Of a DNA stretch of 64,000 nt, positions 1 through 10,621 are shown piece by piece. Below the pieces are notes generated by a model. That model did not search any database, was not told the origin of the DNA, and saw only the letters and a program-made list of their open reading frames with translations. Position 1 is the first letter of the stretch; each line of letters starts with the position of its first letter. Position numbers and translations under genes: made by a program. The DNA comes from Myrica gale (taxonomy: Eukaryota; Streptophyta; Magnoliopsida; Fagales; Myricaceae), in contig OZ005607.1 in assembly GCA_963930655.1 (NCBI GenBank), positions 22,328,874-22,392,873 on the forward strand, read 5' to 3'.

Positions 1-40
1 ATGTACTTATGATAATGTTTTGTTTTTATGTTTATAGATT

Positions 41-807
41 AACAACTTGCGTGATGAAAATCCCTCAAATGTGAATGATGATTTATATGCATTAGCATAT
101 GGTGCTGATGAACGTGCTAAACAATACTCTGGATGTATCGTCGGAGGGGTTAGGTATCACACTACATACCGAGAACAAAGTCGTAAAACTCAAAATAGTG
201 GAGTGGCTGTTCTGGGAGATCACGATGGGAAAGATATTAATTTTTATGGTGTGGTATTAGAAATCTGTGTTATGATATTTACGAGGGACTGTCGTGTACT
301 TATTCAAGTGTGATTGGTGGGATGTGGAAACAGAATGTAGGTATACGCACAGATAAACATTTTACAAGTGTGAACACATCTCAAAAATTGGTACCGAAAT
401 TATCTTTCATACTTTGTAGTCAAACTAATCAAGTATTTTATTTACCTGACACTGACTATGGTGGTCACCGGCGGATGATTCAAAAACTTGGTCATAGGAA
501 CATTTATAATATTCCTGAAGTGGTAGACAGTGGTTAGAAGGAGATTGATGTGGCAATACCGAATGAAGCATATCAAGAAATTGAGTCCTTTCAGCTCTTT
601 GTAGATTTCGGGGATTATGATTTGATCCCATTGCATAGAAATAATGTTGAGCCCAAAACTGTATATGCTTCGACCAATGTAGAGGAAATGGTTGAAGAAG
701 ACAACTTTATAGATGATGAAAGTGAGGAGGAAGAAGTCACCACCGATGAGGAAGAAAGTTTGTCGATTTCTACTGATGATGGTACGTCCACCGATGATAC
801 GAATTGA
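41..807 (+). pseudogene. TNP2-like CACTA transposase, C-terminal part (DUF4216)
   Basis: The conceptual protein contains VGGVRYHT, TQNSGV and FYGV, then RTDKHFTSVN and QVFYLPDTDYG, all landmarks of the DUF4216 domain at the C-terminus of TNP2-type transposases of En/Spm elements. It ends in a strongly acidic tail rich in Glu, Asp and Ser (about 690-805). A frameshift near 300 separates the two halves of the domain, and an in-frame TAG lies at 535-537. The family's catalytic core would be upstream, outside the window. It is followed on the same strand by the Transposase_24 gene. It is inactive as written. Assignment to CACTA is firm; the exact exon borders are inferred. Confidence 0.8.
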
Positions 808-836
808 TTGTGCTTTAATTTGTCAGGTTAGTATCA

Positions 837-2435
837 TGGCGATAGGTGGAAAACGTCAGCGATCCACTCTTATTGTTTCATCAAACCATGTGGAGATTTC
901 CCAACCTACGCAATCTACCCCAGGTATAAAGCCAAGTTTTTCGGGTGAAACACCTCTAAGCAGTCCTCCTCTCGCACAGAATAGCATCGCCCGTAAGTTA
1001 TCTAAACTCTATACTACTTTTGGGTAGATTCATTTTGACTATGCATGAACGTAGGTTTTAATTTTGTAACTCACTTGTATTTTATATTTGTAGCAACTAC
1101 AGCTCCCCGACGAGGGCGTGGGAAGTCGAAAGGAGTAACTTTTACCAAAAGTGCGGGCGAGCAGTAAGATGGCAGTCAGTATCCCCAATGGGCACCGGAG
1201 CACAGATGGTGATGAATCAAGTCGTCTTGCGACATTGATTGGAACATTTGTTCGAATGCATGCTCCATTTGGTACGCCGACCTAGGCAAAGGTTCTGAAT
1301 TCTGTAAAAGAATATACCAGGGAGCGTGTTTTTGTATCTATCTAATTGTTTAATTACATCGCCCTCAAGAATGCTACTAATTTATTTTTGTGTTCTTCTT
1401 ACAGGATGACTTCAAGCTCAATTATGATAGACAAGAAAATAGAGAAACTATGAATTCTATAATGAATGCGGCTTTCAAGAATCACAAGGCAAAACTACAC
1501 AAACGTTTTAAGAAGTTCGGGAGTAAGGATGAAGGATTGCAACATCGACCAGTAGATACGTCTGCAGAAAATTGGATTGCATGCTTTGAACTATTCTCCC
1601 AACCTTCTTATCAGGTAATTGTTTCATGAAAAGCAACGACATTTTTTTAATGATAAGTAGATTATGGATGTTATTGCATTTGTAGGAGCATAGTCGAATT
1701 AACACCAACAATAGAGCCAAATTGAAGGTACACCACACTGGGTGTTCAAGACCATTTGTTTGGCATAGCAAGAAATTGGTAAGTATATTACATAATTATT
1801 ACCACATTTTAATTTAATAGATTAGCTAAATTTTTTTTTTTACCTATGAATTTTGCAGCAAGACCTTGAGGTTTGAACACCAACAATTGCATATTTATAT
1901 CGTAAGACGCATCATAAAAAAATGGCGAATGGAGGGTGTCTGATGTTGCTAGAGATAATTATGTATGTAAATTTTTTCATATTATTTTGAAAGATTAGCC
2001 TATTATCTTAATAGAATCCATAGTTTAGTTTTATGATTGTATGAGAAAATGGTGGAGATTCAATCCCAATCAACTACTGAGTCAGGAGTACCAAAAGATG
2101 TTAACATTTTTACTCAAGTCCTTGGGACAAGATTTGGCTATGTGAGAGGTTTGGGTCGCTCTGTGAAGTCTATTGTTGCATCATCCTCTACTGTGTCCAT
2201 ACAAAAGGATCTCGAGCTTGTTCGTGAGTTGGAGGCAGCTAAAGCTACTTAAAAGACTGAAGAGCTGAAGGCAAGGCAGAGCGAGTATGATAACCTAAAA
2301 AACCAACAAGCAGAAATGCAGGAGGCGCAGAGGCAAATTCAAGAGCAACTTAAGCTACTTAGTCACAATTTACGCAATGAGATTCATAGGTTTGACTTCA
2401 TTGAGGGTTTTGATAGTTTTTGGTATTGTTCATAG
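837..2435 (+). pseudogene. Transposase_24 (Ptta/En/Spm) second gene of CACTA-1
   Basis: Starts at ATG 837. Probable exons are 837 to about 992, about 1095-1168, 1405-1614 (bounded by TTACAG and GTAATT), 1685-1778 and a 3' exon from about 2037. The exon at 1685 encodes NNRAKLKVHHTG, matching the conserved part of the plant Ptta/En/Spm family. The last exon encodes a Gln/Glu-rich, probably coiled-coil C-terminus. An in-frame TGA occurs just after the fourth exon and a TAA follows EAAKAT near 2250, so the gene is broken. In this family the second product is thought to bind subterminal repeats. Splice borders are inferred from GT/AG context only. Confidence 0.7.
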
Positions 2436-2572
2436 TTTTGGATTAAGTTTTTGAATGTTGGAACAATTTCTAGGATTTGAACTTATGTGAACTAGATACA
2501 CTTGTTTTTGTAATATTATGACTTGTATAACTTTGGTACTTTTTTTACTTCATCTTACAATTGTGTACTGAG

Positions 2573-2710
2573 ATATTTGTGTTGGTTGAGAGATTTATGG
2601 ACAATTTGAAGTTTGTGTTGGTTGAGAGATTATGGAATATTTAAAGTTTGTGTTGGTTGAGAGATTTATGGAATATGTGAAATTTGTTTCGGTTGATTGA
2701 TTTATGGAAT
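2573..2710. repeat. short tandem repeat, about 40-bp period
   Basis: Three to four imperfect copies of a unit beginning GTGTTGGTTGAGAGA and ending near ATGGAATAT lie in the 3' untranslated part of CACTA-1. It is a local minisatellite with no coding potential. Confidence 0.7.
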
Positions 2711-2759
2711 TGCAATTTTGGTATTAGTAATTTGAGAATATCAGGTTTAATTTAGAGAT

Positions 2760-3402
2760 TTTGTAAAAAGACAACACCTTCCGAACCAACTGTACCCGTT
2801 CGAACTGATATTACCTTCCGCGACAAAATTATGTCGTTGCTAATTTAGAAAATGAGACAGACGAAATCGTGTTCGAATAGTGAACATTGTTCGAACAGCC
2901 GTCCTGTTCGAACAAACCTCATTGTTCGAACGAACAGAATTATCAGCTACGAAATTCTTTTGTTGCCAATATTGTCACTAATTGTCGTTCGAACTAAAGT
3001 ATTTGTGACGAATTAAAAGATCGTCGCTGAATATATCAAAGGTAATTGCGATGAGAATTTTCGTCGCAAATACTTTCGTTTGAACAAGTAATATAGTTCG
3101 AACGAGAATTAGCAATGATAATCTCGTCACTAAAAGAGCAACTTTGTGGTTGGCAATTATTAACTTTCAGGGACAAAAATATCACCCATCAACGGCGAAA
3201 TTTTTCATCGCTGAAAGTCACATTTTCAGCGACGAAATGATTTTCGCCACTGTTTATGACTTTTTTGCGTCACCATGAAATTTAGTCGCTGATGACTTTC
3301 ATGAAGAATTGGCGATGAAAAAATTTTGTCGCTAATAACCTTTAGTGACAAAATTCCTATCTTCAGCGATGAAAATTTCCGACAGTGAAAACTGTTGTAG
3401 TA
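2760..3402. repeat. subterminal repeat region and right terminus of CACTA-1
   Basis: Repeated palindromic GTTCGAAC-like motifs (2790-3110) grade into GTCGCTGAAA and its complement (3110-3395). Such arrays are the presumed binding sites of the element's second protein. The region ends in TGTTGTAGTA at 3393-3402. Confidence 0.65.
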
Positions 3403-4722
3403 ATATGTGACCAACGCATAATTCCCTGCTTTCCTCGTTGTAATGAAAACATAGAGAGCTTTTAACAGAACATTACCTAGGTGAAAACATCAAAAGCGAA
3501 GAATTTCTTGTTCGCTGATTTGCGGAAGTCCAACACGTGAATGACTTTCTTCCCTGGTATATATAAATGCTTTTAATGCTTTTCACTGGCCTCCTGTTTC
3601 TCAAGCTTTTAATTTTCTGCCTTCATAAATTTGAGTCTTCTACAACGTAATTTATCCGTCGTTGGTCATCATGTATGTGTTGGACAAGTAGTAAATCTTG
3701 AAAATGACTAAAAATTTGCAACCAAATCTTCATTGAAACAGCATAATATCTCAACTGGATATCCATAATGTTAACCCAAATAATGCACCTATTTTGGTGT
3801 ATAGAGTGATGACTTCCAGCTTGTATTTGAGACTTATCTGCACCTCTTTTATACTCCTAGTTCTGTTTCTAATCAACCTTCTTCTTTGTAGTCAGAAGAA
3901 TAGGAAGAAATGATAGCAGAGTAATTAAACAGGTAAGTTTGCATGACAGGTTTGTAGAAACTTTGGAAGACCGGCACCATTTGGGTCGCTTAAGTCTACC
4001 TTGTGATCTTAATACATTTTGGTCTCTTCTATAAAGTGTTGATCAGTCTTTGGTTATCAAGATCCAATCTGTCAACTATATGTTTTGTCAATATTCACAA
4101 ATATTCTACTTCATGACGAATTCCGTCTCATTTAGATGCTAAAAGTCTTGGAATTGAAGCCCTGCCACTAAAAAGAACTCCATAATTTCCGGATCATCAA
4201 GATCAATAAGTACAGCATAAAAGCATTGAATTCTGAGTGAGAATGCCTTGAAATATCACGTTACGTGAATGACTTTTTAGATTCTCGTTGAAAATAAGTT
4301 GGAAGATTTTGAGAAAGTCCTACACGTGATGCTTTTCACTGGCCTCCTTTTTCTCAACCTTAATATTTTATGCTTTCGAAGTTGATCTCCGAGCAAAAGA
4401 CAAGCATCGGATCCCAATTTATTAGTTGATGGATTTGCGTTTGATGCAGAGCACGATCGGAACCTAAATTAGCAACCTTTGTTGGTGGAAACCTATTCAT
4501 GACAAAACTTCCAACTGCATATATATATATATATAATATCACAACTGGATATCTGCATTGTTATCTCAAATAAAACACTTTTTTGTGTGTGTGTATTGAA
4601 TGTTAATTTCCCTGAATTCGATGTGCTATTACGCTATATATAACATATAAAATATTTGTCGTTTAATTTGTACAAATTAAGTTACCCAATAACAAAATGG
4701 TACTTCTTCTTTTTAAGATGTT
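3403..4722 (-). other. orphan TNL upstream region (duplicate of 40130-41240)
   Basis: From about 3405 the sequence is clearly homologous to the region upstream of TNL-1 (about 40130-41240). Shared landmarks include GTGACCAACGCAT, GCGAAGAATTTCTTGTTC, GAATGACTTTCTTCCCTGG and AATGGTACTTCTTC in the same order. No coding sequence is attached: CACTA-1 sits where the promoter-proximal part should be, and CACTA-2 begins at the far end. It is best read as the 5' flank of a third TNL whose body would lie left of CACTA-1, outside the window. Confidence 0.75.
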
Positions 4723-5480
4723 CACATTTCTAAAAAAATAGACTTTTAGTGACGAAATGAATCTCGTCACTAAAAGTCTATTTTTAGTGACGAAATGCTA
4801 TTTTCGTCAATAAAGAAGGGTTTTTTGTGACAAAAATATTTTTCATCACCAATTTGCTCACTAAAGGTCGTTTCTGTGACGAAATAAAATTTTTGTCACT
4901 AAATGGTAATTTTTTTGGTGACGAAAAATTTCGTCACACAGCGATGGATCGGTGACCTACCGATCGATCGTTGATCTTGTGACAAGAAGCTCCGTCACTA
5001 AATGTGAAGTCTTTTGGCGACAAATTTAAGTCGTCACGCTTAACGATCGATGATGATTATAAATCGATCGATCGGTAATGAATCAGCACGTGGCTCTGAT
5101 AAGAGATCGATCGGTTTAAAAAAAACAATCAATCGTTTAGTGGAACCGTTGGAAATTGCGAAGTGAAGATCGGTCGGTAAGCGTAACCGTAGTTTTTTCG
5201 AATCCACGTTCGATCGTTTAAAAGTAGCGATCAATCGGTTCATGATTAACGATCGATCGTCGAAAAGGATTATATGAAATCGCCGAATCATTTTTACCGG
5301 TTATCTCTCCATAAAATTTCTCGAATCCTCTCAAACTTCAACGACAAATTTTGGGTGGCATTACCTTCCAAAGTGCGTGAAATCATTTCCTGTTATCATC
5401 TACATCAAAGGTACGTAGTTCTATTGTTTTTTAAGCAATATTAATCTGTTTTAAATGAGTTTTAGTTTACGTTTTTTAAT
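4723..5480. repeat. left inverted arm of CACTA-2
   Basis: About 750 bp that reappears inverted at 14816-15123 plus 16690-17052. A stretch of about 60 bp at 4979-5040 (from GTGACAAGAAGCTCC to AGTCGTCACGCTT) matches the complement of 16755-16818 almost perfectly. Inside the arm are TTTAGTGACGAAAT repeats followed by CGATCGATCG-type palindromes. Confidence 0.75.
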
Positions 5481-5619
5481 TTGCTATATCATTCATTTAG
5501 GTCCGTAAAATGTATTTATTTTAGTGTTGATATATATTCTTAGAGTTTAGGATTGTTTAGGGATCAATTTGGGCTGATTTTAGGCGTGTTTTAAGGTTTT
5601 ATATCATCTGTGCATTTTC

Positions 5620-6115
5620 GTCCCTGTACCGATCGATCGTCTTTTTAGGCCGATCGATCGTAATGTAGACGATCAATCGATACTTTATTTACCGATTGAT
5701 CGGTCAATAAAGCCGTGAGTTTCAATTTAGTGCCGATCAATCGATCATTGATGTTGTGCGTTTAAAAAGCCTTGACCGATTGATCGCTTATACCTAAGCG
5801 AGCGATTAGTACGCTTGATATTGAAACGCTTCGTTTTGATGAAGTAGCGATCGATCTCGTTGTTGGCGATCGATCGCTTATTGATACGGTGTGTTTTCTT
5901 GCAGGATGATTGATCATCTATGCAATGAAATGATTCGTCTAAAAGTAGTGATCGATCGGTATTCTCCACGGATCAATCGTTTTGTTTTGATCGATCGTTA
6001 GCATGTACTGATCGATCGCTAAAAAGCCAAACACATTGTTTTGTTTTATGCGATCGATCGGTGTTTATAAAGCGATCGATTGCTATATATAGCGACCGAT
6101 CGCTATTGTGGCAAT
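5620..6115. repeat. cluster of CGATCGATCG-type palindromes
   Basis: More than fifteen variants of CGATCGATCG or CGATCAATCG occur in about 500 bp, in both orientations, upstream of the Transposase_32-like reading frame. There is no reading frame of note. The region may be a subterminal or promoter-proximal protein-binding array of CACTA-2. Confidence 0.6.
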
Positions 6116-6213
6116 GGATCGCCATTTTCTTTGTAGCTTTTTAATATTTTAATCACATTATTGTGGTTATTTATTAACACATATTTATATACAATTGTTG
6201 CAACATTCATAAA

Positions 6214-6900
6214 ATGTCAGGAACTAAATGTGCACGCACAACGAGGGTCGGGGCTGGATCGTCATCCCACGAGCAGGAACCCACTGATTCGATGATGATC
6301 GGAGAAAGGCGGATGGAGTACATGAGGGGGAAGCCGATGGCCAAAGAGCGTGCAGTGACGCTCTTTGATTCTGACAATTTGTTGTACGAGGAGCACACCC
6401 TCTACCAGCTGTTCGAGTACCAGGGATTCCTTCACCAGCTCTCGTGGGCGGAGGGTTTTTATGTTGACTCTCTGGTGCACGATTTCTTTTGTGCACTTAT
6501 CTCGGCAGACAGAGCACCTGAGGTGCAGATGGAGGTGCGAGGAGTGCAGTTCATGTTCTCGGCAGACGTCATTGCTGATTTCCAATGCTGCCCCAGGCCC
6601 AAGACCCCTTGATTCCGGCGGTCCCCCTGGCGATTGAGCAGAGGACATCAGAGCAGGACTTACGGACGCTGATGACGGGAAAGACCTCTGCAGTGGTTGG
6701 CGGCATAATCAAGCAGAGTGAAATCAGTGTGTTTTGGCGGATTTAGCACCTTATCTGGATGACGAACGTTGATGACAGAAGTCATTCTACCGAATGCCCG
6801 TTCACGAGAGCTCAATACATGCTCTTACTGGGTCAGCAGATGGGGATAGATTTTCTGTTTTACATGTTCGAGCTGATTATGGATGAGGCTTGAGAAATTT
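6214..6900 (+). pseudogene. Transposase_32-like ('putative plant transposon protein') gene remnant
   Basis: Starts at ATG 6214 (MSGTKCARTTR). The first 132 codons contain VEEFY-like and VRGVQFMFSADVIADF segments typical of the plant transposon protein family I know as Transposase_32. A one-base deletion near 6610, compared with the second copy at 29540, shifts the frame. The reading then continues as LAIEQRT, GKTSAVVGGIIKQSE and RAQYMLLLGQQMGIDF, and breaks at a TGA near 6890 where the second copy has TGG. GC content is clearly higher than in the flanks. The family has no established biochemical role. The family assignment rests on my recognition of the pattern. Confidence 0.55.
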
Positions 6901-7046
6901 AGGAGTATTGCCTCACATTATGCTGAAGAAGTAGGTACCACAGATGAGTTTCCCAATGTTATGTCCCTTCTAATACTTCGTGGATGTTTCTTTTTATGTA
7001 GTTGTTACAATTCGTTTTGTTGTTTTATAGTATGTCGATATAATTT

Positions 7047-8417
7047 CATGTTTTTAATGAACCAATTTTTCGCATCAGAGGTTGGTGAACTGGCTTTGAT
7101 ATTCAATGATCTTCAAAGCACACTATCAACTCAACAAGAGAAATAACTATTTTTGCAAGGGAACTGCAACAAGTATGTTGTAAATTCTTCAATCTAAAAA
7201 ACTGCTCTTTGGGGTAAACAAATGTCTGACGTGTGAATTGAGGGTTATTATCTGAAATTGGGAAACATTCTTTTGACTCGGATAGTACCCCGACTCGATT
7301 CAGGGTTAGTCCATGTTTTTTGTGAACCAGTTTTTAGCATCAGAGGTGGTGAAGTGGCTTTGATATTCAACGATCTTCAAAGCACCCTATCAACTCAACA
7401 AGAGAAATGACTGTTTTTGTAAGGGAACTGCGACAAGTATGTTGTAAATTCTTCCATCTAAAAAACTGCTCTTCGAGGTAAAAAAATGTCTGTCGTGTGA
7501 ATTGAGGGTTATTATCTGAAATTGGGAAACATTCTTTTGACTCGGATAGTACCCCGACCCGATTCAGGGTTAGTCCATGTTTTTTGTGAACCAGTTTTTA
7601 GCATCAGAGGTGGTGAAGTGGCTTTGATATTCAACGATCTTCAAAGCACCCTATCAACTCAACAAGAGAAATGACTGTTTTTGTAAGGGAACTGCGACAA
7701 GTATGTTGTAAATTCTTCCATCTAAAAAACTGCTCTTCGAGGTAAAAAAATGTCTGTCGTGTGAATTGAGGGTTATTATCTGAAATTGGGAAACATTCTT
7801 TTGACTCGGATAGTACCCTGACCCGATTCAGGGTTAGTCCATGTTTTTTGTGAACCAGTTTTTAGCATCAGAGGTGGTGAAGTGGCTTTGATATTCAATG
7901 ATCTCCAAAGCACCCTATCAACTCAACAAGGGAAATGACTGTTTTTGCAAGGGAACTACAACTAGTATGTTGTAAATTCTTCCATCTAAAAAACTGCTCT
8001 TCGGGGTAAAAAAATGTCTTACGTGTGAATTGAGGGTTATTATCTGAAATTGGGAAACATTCTTTTGACTCGGATAGTACCCCGACCCAATTCAGGGTTA
8101 GTCCATGTTTTTTGTGAACCAGTTTTTAGCATCAGATGGTGAAGTGGCTTTGATATTCAATGATCTTCAAACCACCCTATCAACTCAACAACAGAAATGG
8201 TTGTTTTTGTAAGGGAACTGCGACAAGTATGTTGTAAATTCTTCCATCTAAAAAACTGCTCTTCGGGGTAAAAAAATGTCTGGCGTGTGAATTGAGGGCT
8301 ATTATTTGAAATTGGGAAACATTATTTTGACACGGATAGTACCTCAACCCGATTCAGGTTTATTTCATGTTTTTTGTGAACCAGTTTTTAGCATCAGATG
8401 GTGAAGTGGCTTTGAGA
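7047..8417 (+). repeat. 264-bp tandem array (five units plus a partial one)
   Basis: Unit starts (CATGTTTTT) lie at 7047, 7312, 7576, 7840, 8103 and 8366, giving spacings of 265, 264, 264, 263 and 263 bp. Each unit begins with a reading frame of the type MFFVNQFLASE...GEVALIFNDLQS and continues with a conserved non-coding part (GAATTGAGGGTTATTATCTG, then CTCGGATAGTACC). Most units here carry frame-breaking changes. The last unit is cut at 8417 by the Copia fragment. A second array of the same unit lies at 29988-30773. Confidence 0.9.
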
Positions 8418-8426
8418 GCTTCACTT

Positions 8427-10023
8427 AGAAATATTTGTAATCATCTTGCATTTGTATCTCAAATTGAACCTAAGACTTTTCTTGAGGTCGAAAACGATGA
8501 AAGTTGGATTTTGGCAATGCAAGAAGAGTTAAACCAATTTGAGAGAAATCAAGTTTGGGAACTTATCCCTAGACCCAAGGATCAAACTATTATTGGCACA
8601 AAATGGGTCTTTAGGAACAAGGTTGATGAACACTGTACTATTGTTAGAAACAAAGCTAGATTGGTTGCTAAAGGCTATAATCAAGAAGAAAGGGATTGAT
8701 TATGATGGAACATATGCACCCGTATGACGTTTGGAATCCATTAGAATGCTTTTGGCCTTTGCTTGTTATAAAAATTTTATGCTTTATCAAAGGGATGTGA
8801 AATGTGTTTTCTTAAATGGATTTATCTTGGAAGAAGTCTATGTAGAACAACGACAAGGTTTTCAAAATGAAGTTTATCCAAATTACGTTTTCAAATTGAA
8901 AAAGGCTTTGTATGGACTAAAACAAGCTCCTAGAGCTTGGTATGATAGACTTAAAACTTTCCTTATTGAAAAAGATTTTTTCATAGGTAAAGTTGACACA
9001 ACACTTTTCACCAAGTCCAAAAACAATGATATCATAATTGTACAAATTTATGTGGATGACATTATTTTCGGTGCTACTGATGACTCTCTTTGTCAAGAAT
9101 TTTCTATGTTTATGCATGAAGAGTTTAAGATGAGTATGATGGGTGAGCTCAACTTCTTCCTTAGATTTCAAATCAAGTAATGCAAAGAAGGAATCTTCAT
9201 AAACCAAGTCAAGTATACAAAGGATCTACTCAAACGCTTTGGAATGGAGACCTTTAAAGCGGCTGAAACACCTATGAGCACATTGCTAAAGCGTGATACG
9301 GATGAAAAAGGTAAAAATGTGGACATCACCAAATATAGAGGTCTTTGGTATCCTAGAGACACTCACATAATTGGAGCTCTCCTCTATTTGACGGCTAGTA
9401 AGCCGGATATTATGTTTAGTGTGTGCTTATGTGCTAGATTCCAAGTTTGTCCTAAAGAATCACATCTTGTTGCCTTAAAAAGAATTTTTCGATATATTTT
9501 GTGAACTATCAACCTAGGACTTTGGTATCCTAGAGACACTCACATGAACCTAGTAAGTTATTCCGATGCTGATTTTGCCGGGTGCAAAGTCGATAGAAAA
9601 AGTACTAGTGGTACTTGTCATTTCCTAGGTTCATCTTTAGTTTCTTGGAGTAGCAAGAAAGAAAACTCGGTTGCATTATCAACAACTGAAGCGGAATACA
9701 TAGCGGCTGGTAGTTGTTGTGCTCAAGTGTTATGGATGAAACAAACTCTCAAAGATTTTGGACTAGAGTTTGATTGTATACCCATCAAATATGATAACAC
9801 TAGTGCTATCAACTTATCCAAGATTCCTATCCAATACTCAAGGACTAAACACATTGAAGTGAGACATCATTTTCTAAAAGATCATATTCAAAAAGGTGAC
9901 ATCTCACTTGATTTCATTAGTATTGAGCATCAACTAGCTGATATTTTCACAAAACCCTTGAGTAATGATAGATTTCGTGATCTTAGACGAGTTATTGGGT
10001 TTTTAGATGCAAATGCTCTTTGA
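8427..10023 (+). pseudogene. Copia pol: reverse transcriptase (RVT_2) and RNase H
   Basis: RVT_2 landmarks are visible in order: WILAMQEELNQFERNQVWEL, GTKWVFRNK, KARLVAKGYNQ, ALYGLKQAPRAWYD, the catalytic YVDDIIFGA (about 9050), then the Ty1/Copia RNase H with SDADFAGC, KSTSGTCHFLG, STTEAEYIA and RTKHIEVRHHF. A frameshift occurs near 8690. In-frame stops are a TAA at 9178-9180 (CAA expected) and a TGA at 9502. A 26-bp segment (9520-9545) is copied into 9343-9368, adding LWYPRDTH where the family has a short turn. The 5' part of RT is truncated. It cannot make an active enzyme as written. Confidence 0.9.
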
Positions 10024-10621
10024 TATGCTATCTTATTGATTTACATGTTTTTTCTTTGTTTTGATGTTTTTAAACATGTTTAAAAAGACTTTATGACTTG
10101 TTACATGTTTGAAATTCATTAAATGCATCATTCCATTTCACTTTTGGGCCTTGAAACCTCATTTCTCGAGACTGTTCTCTGTAGCGGTCAATCATGTGGA
10201 ACCACTACACGAAGCGGTTGAATGTGTGGAACTGCTACAATAAGTGGTCTCCAGTTAGTAGAACCTGTTCTACCAAGCGATCGACGGACATGAACCGCTA
10301 TACCAAACAGTCGACCGCCTCGTCGAATCTATATATACTACAGCTCACATTTTGGTCGACCGGCCTACCTCCTCCCGTGAACCGCTTCATTTATCTCGAC
10401 CAAAACACTCTAAAATCCTTCCCCAAACACCATAACCTGCCCTAAAATCGATCCCCAACATCTCAAATCATCATTTTCGGTCTACGCCCTCTCTTTTTGA
10501 GTGGATTTACATCAAAATCCATCCAACACGAGATTTTTAGGGATTTCTGCCTCTTTGAAACCCCAACCCCAAATCTTCAGATTCCAGCCTCCTTTCTCTC
10601 AAATTCTTGATTTATACCATC
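10024..10621. other. spacer between pol and the envelope-position ORF, with palindrome cluster
   Basis: Non-coding stretch inside the Copia element. Between 10190 and 10390 it carries decayed CGGTCGACCG / AAGCGGT motifs. Similar motifs occur in the LTR at 13905-14080. No gene is visible. Confidence 0.5.

Larger units (their letters stand above)
1..3402 (+). mobile_element. CACTA-1: degraded En/Spm-type DNA transposon, right part
   Basis: A CACTA superfamily element that enters from the left edge. It carries a TNP2-type transposase C-terminus (DUF4216) followed by a Transposase_24 gene, the usual two-gene order. The last 650 bp hold many copies of GTTCGAAC and GTCGCTGA-type motifs, as expected of subterminal repeats. 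The right terminus reads TGTTGTAGTA, a decayed form of the inverse of CACTACAACA. Homology to the TNL upstream region resumes directly after it. The left terminus is outside the window. No target duplication can be checked. Confidence 0.75.

Noticed and set aside
5040..5969. Minus-strand open frames rich in Asp, Arg, Ser and Ile
   Set aside because: They result from repeated CGATCGATCG-type motifs, which stay open by chance in certain frames.
6224..6648. Minus-strand and alternative plus-strand frames over the Transposase_32-like gene
   Set aside because: They are shadows of the GC-rich coding sequence; only the plus frame from 6214 shows conserved motifs in both copies.
7047..8417. Regular repeat array that could be taken for a CRISPR array
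   Set aside because: Units are 264 bp and nearly identical along their whole length, with no unique spacers. The setting is a plant transposon.
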